Source: Candidatus Denitrolinea symbiosum (GTDB lineage: Bacteria > Chloroflexota > Anaerolineae > Anaerolineales > Villigracilaceae). From it: DNA of 64,000 nucleotides. Positions 16,385 to 22,707 of this stretch are shown here, one piece after another. A program made the translations under genes and the position numbers. Location: assembly GCA_017312345.1 (NCBI GenBank), contig BLAA01000001.1, positions 2,728,001 to 2,792,000 on the forward strand. Reading direction: 5' to 3'. The notes under the pieces were generated by a model. That model saw nothing but the letters and a program-made list of their open reading frames with translations, was not told where the DNA came from and ran no database searches. The stretch's first letter is position 1. Each line of letters opens with the position of its first letter.

Positions 16385-17305
16385 CTACGCTTTCTTGCCA
16401 GCAACGAACTCCTGGATTACGCGCAATTTTGACGGGCGCTTCTTCTCAAGAGCGGGAACCATAGGCGGAGGCAGTTTCTTGAATAAAAACTGAAAAACTA
16501 CACAGGCAGTAGATCCCCTCCAAGTGTCCTGCCAGTGAGGCGGAATAGCAAGATAGAATTTTCGCCCGATCCGAGCAACTGTCACCGCGCCTGACGATAG
16601 CGCGGCACGAAGATCAATGTCGCCGCGAACCCGGAGATCCTTGCTAAGAATCCTGACAATCTGCTCCAACCGCCCATCATCCATCCAAGCCTTGTAATAA
16701 CGATAGCACGTCTGATGAGAGGGATATTCAAACGGAATTCTATCCCAAGGCGCGCCAGTGCGAATTTTCCAAAAAATAGCATTAAGAACTTCGCGCATCG
16801 ATTGAGGCGGACGTCCGACAGACACAATATCTTTACGCGGAAGAACGCCTTCCACCAGTTGCCATTGCTCATCTGTCAAGTCCATAGAGGCCTGCCTTGG
16901 AGGGAATTTTGAGTAGATTTTTTTTGTTTTTATGGAGGAACGATTCTGATCCCAGTCTGGGGAAAAATCGGCCTCGTGGAGCAGCAATGCCCAATCCAGG
17001 TCCTTGTGAAACTGGCGACGACGTTTAAGATAGGACTTAAACCTCTCCAGATAGTTTAGTTTGGCAAGTATTCTCACTATCAGATGCATCACTTTAAGAG
17101 CGCCGTCAAAATCATCATCCGCAAGGCTCTTCGTCTGATTCAAGACGCTGTGAAGAATCTGAATCAGAATGAGTTGACGAGCGTCAACGCGTTCGCCAAG
17201 TTGGTCTTCAAAAGCGAACAGTTCCTGCGGGGTCATTTCAGCATCATAAAGACCCGAGCGCAGGTTGGCAGCCTGGACGAGGAGTGGATTGGAAAGGCGA
17301 GGCAT
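16385..17305 (-). CDS. Protein with a DUF4096-type (IS5 group) transposase domain, no DDE core
   Basis: A protein of about 306 residues. Residues about 138-215 match the N-terminal domain of IS5-group transposases (LTDEQWQLVEGVLP, then VLNAIFWKIRTGAPWDRIP, then CYRYYKAWMDDG). An N-terminal region of about 135 helix-rich residues precedes it, and a 75-residue C-terminal part ends in KKLPPPMVPALEKKRPS. A catalytic DDE domain is absent, so this is either a domesticated DNA-binding protein or a rearranged transposase fragment. I chose the ATG at 17305, where the body of the protein begins; longer in-frame starts exist at 17335 and 17362. It is divergent from the restriction locus. Confidence 0.55.
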   Translation of the reverse strand: MPRLSNPLLVQAANLRSGLYDAEMTPQELFAFEDQLGERVDARQLILIQILHSVLNQTKSLADDDFDGALKVMHLIVRILAKLNYLERFKSYLKRRRQFHKDLDWALLLHEADFSPDWDQNRSSIKTKKIYSKFPPRQASMDLTDEQWQLVEGVLPRKDIVSVGRPPQSMREVLNAIFWKIRTGAPWDRIPFEYPSHQTCYRYYKAWMDDGRLEQIVRILSKDLRVRGDIDLRAALSSGAVTVARIGRKFYLAIPPHWQDTWRGSTACVVFQFLFKKLPPPMVPALEKKRPSKLRVIQEFVAGKKA

Positions 17306-17428
17306 AGGACGACGCCTCGAATATAGCACAAACATTCTGAATTTAGAAGCGCTATTAAGCAAGCCGCCGGGGCTTGCAAGAGAAGAATAAAGACCGGCGG
17401 GTTTTCGGTCCGTGGGAAGATCCTTCCC

Positions 17429-17457
17429 TTGTCCATTCAGAAAGTTGAGGGTAGGAT
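17429..17457 (+). promoter_or_regulatory. Putative promoter of the res gene
   Basis: TTGTCC (17429-17434) and TAGGAT (17452-17457) are 17 bases apart; each matches four of six consensus bases. The position supports the start codon at 17498 over the upstream in-frame GTG/ATG options. Confidence 0.4.
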
Positions 17458-17497
17458 TGAGACATTATCGGACAAAACCCCTGGGATATGGACGGAA

Positions 17498-17839
17498 ATG
17501 AAACAAGTCGTCATCGAAAACCCGGTACTTAATTCACCGTTCGAAGAGCCGAAGCGCCACTTCCGCTTTACAGAAGACGGCATCACGGATGAAACAGTGG
17601 AAGCGCGCCGCGTCAGCCAGTATTTCGTGCCGATTCCGCGCCCAAAGAAAAAAAGCGCCAAACAACTGTCCTTTGAAACCGAGTGGACCGCCGACCGCGT
17701 CGAAGAGAACAAGGATATCAACCGCATCCGCGAGCGGGTGGCGATCTGGCGCAAGGGCGGATATGTAGGCATCACCAAAACAACAGCGCGGTTATTGGAA
17801 TATTGGAAGCGCGAGGGACGCGAGGTAGCCCCCCACTAA
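17498..17839 (+). pseudogene. 5' fragment of type III-like restriction enzyme gene (res), split by an IS1-like element
   Basis: Codons 1-108 of a Res subunit related to the BPTD_3080 family: it starts MKQVVIENPVLNSPFEEPKR and runs through SYFVPIPRPKKK-type and ADRVEENKDINRIRERV motifs. At 17823 the coding sequence is broken by an IS1-like element, and reading then passes into the IS end and stops at 17839. The remaining part resumes at 19075. Removing 17824-19074 (the IS plus one 8-bp target copy) restores one frame reading GREVAPH -> GRERRLFF, so the gene was intact before insertion. Confidence 0.85.
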
Positions 17840-19066
17840 AACGTGGTGGTGCGTAAATCTTGCGGAAAAATGGGTTCACTGGCAAACTCGTACGACTTCC
17901 ACATCGAGCGAGGAGTCAATGAACCCACAAACACTATTTTGCCCGAACATGGATTGTCCCGCAAGAGGACATAAAGGGAAAGGGAACATCCAAGTTCACA
18001 GTCAGAAAGACCAGCGGTGTGTGTGTCAAGTGTGCGGACAAACGTTTACGGTCACCAAAGGCACGATTTTCTATCGGTTACGCCATGCGCCTGAGCTGGT
18101 GATCCAAGTGTTGATTCTGCTGGCATACGGCTGCCCCATTCAAGCCATCGTTCGCGCCTTTGGATTGGACGAGCGGACCGTTCGAGATTGGCACGCTCGT
18201 GCAGGCAACCATTGTCAGCAGGTACATGAGCATCTGGTTGAAAACACGGTACATGACTTGAAGCAAGCGCAAGCGGATGAAATCAAAGTCAAGACGCAGA
18301 AAGGCACATTCTGGATGGCTCTGGCGATTTGGGTTCAGCCTCGTCTGTGGATGGGCGGGGTGGTTAGTCCCACACGTGACCTGAATTTGATTCAGGCCTT
18401 GGCGGACAAAATCAAGGGCATGGCTTTGTGTCGTCCACTCTTGCTGGCGGTAGACGGATTGTCCAGTTATGTCGGCGCCTTTCGGACTGCCTTTCGGAGC
18501 AAGTTTCCTCGCTCGGAGGGAGAAAGGGGACGATGCAAGATGGTGGCTTGGCAAGAGATTGCCATTGTGCAAGTCGTCAAACAGCGTATGGAAGGCGTCC
18601 TGAGTGTTAAGCGACGCATTGTTCAGGGTGCAAAAGATGCGGTCGAGCGTCTGATCCAAACCACTCAAGGAAAAGGCGTGATCAATACCGCTTTCATCGA
18701 ACGTCTCAATGCCACCTTTCGTCAGAGGATCAGCGCCCTAACGCGGCGCACGCGCAACTTGGCGCAACAGGCTGAGACCTTGGTGGCAGGCATGTATTTG
18801 GTCGGTTGCTTCTACAACTTTTGTGACTTCCACAAAAGCCTGCGTTTGAAACTGTCTGTTGGTTCTTTCGGCCATCGCTGGGTGCAACGTACTCCTGCCA
18901 TCGCCGCAGGCTTGACTGACCATCAGTGGACGCCTGCGGAATTGCTTCACTTCCGAGTTCCGCTTCCGCGTTGGAAATTGCCCAAACAGCGCGGCAGACC
19001 TTCTGCCACCTTGCTTCAACTCACTCAACAATGGGCAAATTGACCACGCTTAACTGCGGCGCTACC
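17824..19066 (+). mobile_element. Complete IS1-like insertion sequence (1243 bp)
   Basis: The ends are imperfect 24-bp inverted repeats beginning GGTAGC and ending CGTGGT, with 19 of 24 positions matching. The element is flanked by the 8-bp direct repeat GGACGCGA at 17816-17823 and 19067-19074. It encodes one full-length transposase. The intact ends and the matching target duplication suggest a recent insertion into res. Confidence 0.9.
17919..19043 (+). CDS. IS1-like transposase
   Basis: A 374-residue transposase. The N-terminal zinc-ribbon (CPNMDCPARGHKGKGN, then CQVCGQTF) and helix-turn-helix (AFGLDERTVRDW) match the IS1 InsA region. The DDE core shows D in AQADEIK near residue 121, D in LLAVDGLSSY and E in FIERLNATFRQR, as in the IS1 family. 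It is a single ORF, not the frameshifted insA-insB of classical IS1. GAGGAG lies five bases before the ATG. The ORF seems intact, so the element may be active. Confidence 0.85.
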   Translation: MNPQTLFCPNMDCPARGHKGKGNIQVHSQKDQRCVCQVCGQTFTVTKGTIFYRLRHAPELVIQVLILLAYGCPIQAIVRAFGLDERTVRDWHARAGNHCQQVHEHLVENTVHDLKQAQADEIKVKTQKGTFWMALAIWVQPRLWMGGVVSPTRDLNLIQALADKIKGMALCRPLLLAVDGLSSYVGAFRTAFRSKFPRSEGERGRCKMVAWQEIAIVQVVKQRMEGVLSVKRRIVQGAKDAVERLIQTTQGKGVINTAFIERLNATFRQRISALTRRTRNLAQQAETLVAGMYLVGCFYNFCDFHKSLRLKLSVGSFGHRWVQRTPAIAAGLTDHQWTPAELLHFRVPLPRWKLPKQRGRPSATLLQLTQQWAN

Positions 19067-21841
19067 GGACGCGAACGCAGGCTGTTCTTTTGCCAGATCG
19101 AGGCGCTGGAAACGGCGATTTGGATCACGGAAGTCGCGCCGAAATACGGCGAAGCATGGGTGGAAAATTTACTACGCGACAAGAACGCGCAATCCAACCC
19201 CCTGCTCTATCGCATTGCGTTCAAGATGGCGACGGGATCGGGGAAGACCGTTGTGATGGCAATGTTGATCGCATGGCAGGCGCTGAATAAGATCGCCAAC
19301 TCGCAGGACGCGCGCTTCTCTGATGCGTTTCTGATCGTCGCGCCGGGCATCACCATCCGAGACCGCTTGCGCGTGCTGCTGCCGAATGACCCGCAAAACT
19401 ACTACAAACAGCACGACATCGTTCCCTCCGACCTGCTCCCTGAACTGGACAAAGCCAAGTTTGTTATTACGAATTTCCATGCTTTCAAACAGCGGGAACG
19501 GCAACAAGCCAACAAATTGACCAGGCAATTGCTTCGTAGTAACGACCGTAGTAACGACTTAAGTCGTTACTACCACGAGAATCCTTTTATCGAAACGCCC
19601 GACCAGATGGCGCGACGCGTCTGCCGAGAACTTGGCAATAAGAAAAACATCATCGTCATCAACGACGAAGCCCATCACTGCTATCGCCGCAAACCAGAAG
19701 GCACGGAAGAGGAAGAAACGCTGAAAGGCGACGAACGCAAGGAAGCAGAGCAACGCGACGAAGAGGCGCGGGTGTGGATTTCGGGCATCGAGGCGGTCAA
19801 AGCCAAACTGGGCGTGAAGGTCGTTTACGACCTTTCAGCCACGCCGTTCTTCCTGCGCGGGTCGGGCTACGCCGAGGGGACGCTCTTTCCGTGGGTGGTT
19901 TCGGACTTCTCCTTGATCGACGCAATCGAATCCGGCATCGTCAAGGTTCCGCGCGTGCCTGTGGCGGACGATTCGATGGCAGGCGAACAGCCCACATACC
20001 GCGATCTGTGGCTTCGCATTCGCGAGCAACTGCCCAGGAAGGGGCGAAAAACCGAAGACGCGTCAGGCGGCGCGATCGTTATTCCTCCAGAGTTGGAAGG
20101 CGCGCTTCAAAGCCTATACAGCAATTATGAAAAGAAGTTCAAGCAGTGGGAGGAGAACAAGGAAGCGCGCGAGCGGGGACTGACCCCGCCTGTGTTTATT
20201 GTGGTTTGTAATAACACCAACGTCTCCAAGATGGTTTTTGATTACATCGCGGGGTGGGAGAAAACCCTCGCGCCCGGCCCCTCTTCCGACGGGAGAGGGG
20301 AACAAAAAATCCCCGTCCCCGGCAAATTGGCGTTATTCAGCAACGTCGAAGGCGGACGCTGGTTGTCGCGTCCGAATACGATTTTGATCGACAGCCAGCA
20401 GCTGGAATCGGGCGAAGGGATGAGCGACGAGTTCAAGAAGATGGCGGCGGTGGAGATCGAGGAGTTCAAGGAGGAATACCGCGCCCGCTTCCCGGGCCGC
20501 GACGCGGATTCGCTGACCGACGAGGATATTCTGCGCGAGGTGATGAACACGGTCGGCAAGCCGGGCAAACTTGGTGAAAATATCCGCTGTGTGGTTTCGG
20601 TTTCGATGCTCACGGAGGGGTGGGACGCGAACACAGTGACGCACATCCTCGGCGTGCGGGCGTTTGGAACCCAGTTGTTGTGCGAGCAGGTTGTAGGTCG
20701 AGGGCTGAGGCGGAGGAGTTATGCGGTGAACGCGGAAGGGATGTTCGACGCGGAATACGCCGAGGTGTACGGCGTCCCGTTTTCGTTCATCCCCAGCGCG
20801 GGGTCCGAGAAAGACCCGAAGCCGGGTCCGACGCCGACGCGGGTGCGGGCGTTGGAGGATCGCCTGGAACGAGAAATCCAATTCCCGCGCGTCATCGGGT
20901 ATCGGTATAAGTTCGAGAGCGAAAAACTGACGGCGCATTTCACGAACGATTCAAAGATGGTTCTCTCCACTGCCGATCTGCCGACGCGCACCGAGATGCA
21001 GTCCATCATCGGCGAGTCGAGTTATCACGACCTGTATGGGTTGAAAGAAAAGCGCCTGAATACGGTGGATTTTCACCTTGCCTCGCTGATGATGGGCAAG
21101 TATTTCTCGGAGGACGGGCAGACCAGGCCGTGGTTGTTCCCGCAGTTGTTGAATGCGGCGCGCGAATGGCGCGAGAAGTATTTGATCTGTAAAGACAACG
21201 CCTTCCCGCAAATGGTATTGGTGACGGCCTTCGCGCACAACGCCGCCGAGAAGATTTACCAGGCGATTACGGGAAGCGCCCCCTCCGCTGCCCTCTCCCA
21301 GGGAGAGAAAGAGAAGAGGCTGCTGCCCATCCTGCGTCCGTATGACGCGCTGGGTTCCACCCGTTACGTGGACTTCGACACGGCGCGCGATGTGTATCGC
21401 ACGCGGCCAGACAAATCGCACATCTCGCACGTGGTCCTGGACAGCAATTGGGAGGCGAAACTGGCGGAAATTTTCGACGACGAGATGGAGGAAGTGATCC
21501 ACTACGCCAAGAATTTCCAGTTGGGATTCACCATTCCGTATACGTTCAACGGACAGGAGAAAGCCTATCTACCCGATTATCTCCTGCACGTGGATGACGG
21601 GCACGGAAAAGACGACCTGCTCAACCTGATCCTGGAGGTGAGCGGAGAGGCGCGCAAGGACAAAACCGCCAAAGTGGAGGCGGCGCGCAACCTGTGGATT
21701 CCCGCCATCAACAACCACGGCGGGTTCGGACGCTGGAAGTTTCTGGAGATCGTGGACCCGTGGGACGCGAAGGAGACGATTCGGGCGTTCTTGCAGGGGA
21801 AGAACGCGGACGGCGTCGCGCCGATGTGGAGAAACGACTAA
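19031..21841 (+). CDS. 3' part of type III-like restriction enzyme (Res), helicase-nuclease
   Basis: From 19075 this encodes the bulk of the Res subunit (about 920 residues). It has the Q-like RRLFFCQIEALETAI, Walker A MATGSGKTVVM, Walker B VINDEAHHCYRR, SATPFF, motif VI QVVGRGLRRR, and a C-terminal PD...E region (YLPDYLLHVDD, ILEVSGEARKDK) that could be a PD-(D/E)XK nuclease. The IS end supplies an in-frame ATG at 19031, so a protein lacking the first 108 residues could still be made. Two oddities are visible. A 39-base palindromic insert at 19535-19573 is read through as 13 codons, and the stop codon lies inside another palindrome at 21833-21853. Mod is encoded at 22708-25545. Confidence 0.82.
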   Translation: MGKLTTLNCGATGRERRLFFCQIEALETAIWITEVAPKYGEAWVENLLRDKNAQSNPLLYRIAFKMATGSGKTVVMAMLIAWQALNKIANSQDARFSDAFLIVAPGITIRDRLRVLLPNDPQNYYKQHDIVPSDLLPELDKAKFVITNFHAFKQRERQQANKLTRQLLRSNDRSNDLSRYYHENPFIETPDQMARRVCRELGNKKNIIVINDEAHHCYRRKPEGTEEEETLKGDERKEAEQRDEEARVWISGIEAVKAKLGVKVVYDLSATPFFLRGSGYAEGTLFPWVVSDFSLIDAIESGIVKVPRVPVADDSMAGEQPTYRDLWLRIREQLPRKGRKTEDASGGAIVIPPELEGALQSLYSNYEKKFKQWEENKEARERGLTPPVFIVVCNNTNVSKMVFDYIAGWEKTLAPGPSSDGRGEQKIPVPGKLALFSNVEGGRWLSRPNTILIDSQQLESGEGMSDEFKKMAAVEIEEFKEEYRARFPGRDADSLTDEDILREVMNTVGKPGKLGENIRCVVSVSMLTEGWDANTVTHILGVRAFGTQLLCEQVVGRGLRRRSYAVNAEGMFDAEYAEVYGVPFSFIPSAGSEKDPKPGPTPTRVRALEDRLEREIQFPRVIGYRYKFESEKLTAHFTNDSKMVLSTADLPTRTEMQSIIGESSYHDLYGLKEKRLNTVDFHLASLMMGKYFSEDGQTRPWLFPQLLNAAREWREKYLICKDNAFPQMVLVTAFAHNAAEKIYQAITGSAPSAALSQGEKEKRLLPILRPYDALGSTRYVDFDTARDVYRTRPDKSHISHVVLDSNWEAKLAEIFDDEMEEVIHYAKNFQLGFTIPYTFNGQEKAYLPDYLLHVDDGHGKDDLLNLILEVSGEARKDKTAKVEAARNLWIPAINNHGGFGRWKFLEIVDPWDAKETIRAFLQGKNADGVAPMWRND
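19535..19573 (+). repeat. REP-like palindrome inserted in frame in res
   Basis: The 26-nt perfect palindrome (GTAGTAACGACTT and its reverse complement) is at 19548-19573, preceded by another half unit at 19536-19546. It adds exactly 13 codons, read as RSNDRSNDLSRYY. Only one of the three frames through the palindrome lacks a stop codon, and this is the one used. Confidence 0.85.
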
Positions 21842-21955
21842 AGTCGTTACTACGCGGAGGAGCGACTAATGTCGTTGTTACGCGGACGTAGTAATGACTT
21901 TAGTCATTAGTGCGACTGAAGTCGCCACTACGGTCGCCACTACAGCCACTACAAT
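21832..21955 (+). repeat. REP array between res and the RAYT gene
   Basis: A run of degenerate palindromes with an ACGACT-x-AGTCGT core: 21833-21853 (overlapping the res stop), 21859-21877, 21888-21913 and 21912-21931. The array ends in ACTACAAT, which supplies a possible -10 box (TACAAT 21950-21955) ten bases before the RAYT start. Confidence 0.8.
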
Positions 21956-21965
21956 TTATCTTATT

Positions 21966-22571
21966 ATGCCTTACGAGTATCGTACGCTTACTCCCGAACA
22001 GCGCGAGGAAGTTCTCGCTCGAAGAAAGGCGATGGGATTTCCGCTGCACGCGCCGCCGCACCCGTTTCGCGAGGCGGGGTATTACCTGATCACCGCCGCG
22101 AATTATGAACACGCGCGGGTGATGGAATCTCCCGCTCGGCGCTCGGAATTCGAAAAACGGCTGCTTCAAGCGCTGCGTGAAATCGAAGCAGAGATCGTCG
22201 GCTGGGTCGTTCTAGCCAATCACTACCACTTCCTCGCCGGCGTGGAATCGTTGGACGATGTTTCGGCGGCGCTCAAACAATTGCACGGCTCCACTTCGCA
22301 TGAATGGAATAAGGCGGACGGACTGCAAGGCAGGCGCAGGGTCTGGTACAAATTTGCCGACCGCATGATCCGCGACAACGCGCATTATTTTCGGGCGTTG
22401 AATTACATCCATTACAACCCTGTCAAGCACGGTTACGTGGAGCACGCCGCCGATTGGTCATGGTCGAGTTTGTCTTTGTATTACGAAGATCACGGACGCG
22501 ATTGGCTGCGCGAAAAATGGAAATCCCACCTGCCCGAAAAAGATTTTGGCGCGGGATGGGATGATCTGTAG
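21966..22571 (+). CDS. REP-associated tyrosine transposase (RAYT; Y1/HUH)
   Basis: A 201-residue TnpA_REP-type single-strand DNA transposase. The HUH metal-binding motif is HYH in VVLANHYHFLAG (near residue 86), and the candidate catalytic tyrosine lies in the helix YIHYNPVKHGYV. The opening MPYEYRTLTPEQREEVLARR and the end WSWSSLSLYYEDHG are typical of this subgroup. RAYTs excise and insert REP palindromes, which flank them. Here palindromes lie on both sides (21832-21955 and 22569-22682) and inside the neighbouring res and mod genes. No Shine-Dalgarno is seen and a -10 box lies ten bases upstream of the ATG. Confidence 0.88.
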   Translation: MPYEYRTLTPEQREEVLARRKAMGFPLHAPPHPFREAGYYLITAANYEHARVMESPARRSEFEKRLLQALREIEAEIVGWVVLANHYHFLAGVESLDDVSAALKQLHGSTSHEWNKADGLQGRRRVWYKFADRMIRDNAHYFRALNYIHYNPVKHGYVEHAADWSWSSLSLYYEDHGRDWLREKWKSHLPEKDFGAGWDDL

Positions 22572-22682
22572 TAACGAGTTCACTCGTTACAAAACGGCGA
22601 AAGATAAAACGTAGTAACGAATTCATTCGTTACCAAATGACGAAAGGCATCAAACGACTAAAGTCGTTACTACCGTTACCAC
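22569..22682 (+). repeat. REP palindromes between RAYT and mod
   Basis: Three units: GTAGTAACGAG/CTCGTTAC at 22569-22591 (starting at the RAYT stop codon), GTAGTAACGAATTCATTCGTTAC at 22612-22634 in degenerate form, and ACGACTAAAGTCGT with flanks at 22652-22682. They use the same outer GTAGTAACGA sequence as the in-gene copies with altered centres. Confidence 0.8.
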
Positions 22683-22707
22683 AAGTTATTTCACGATAGG
22701 AATTTCC

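Noticed and set aside
18078..18668. Open frame opposite the IS1-like transposase
   Set aside because: No domain and no start signals; the plus-strand frame has the zinc ribbon and DDE motifs.
20278..20310. Internal interruption of res at the CGCGCCCGGCCCCTCTTCC stretch
   Set aside because: The frame stays open and flanking motifs align on both sides; it looks like a small in-frame insert or variable loop, not a break. I could not assign it to the palindrome family.
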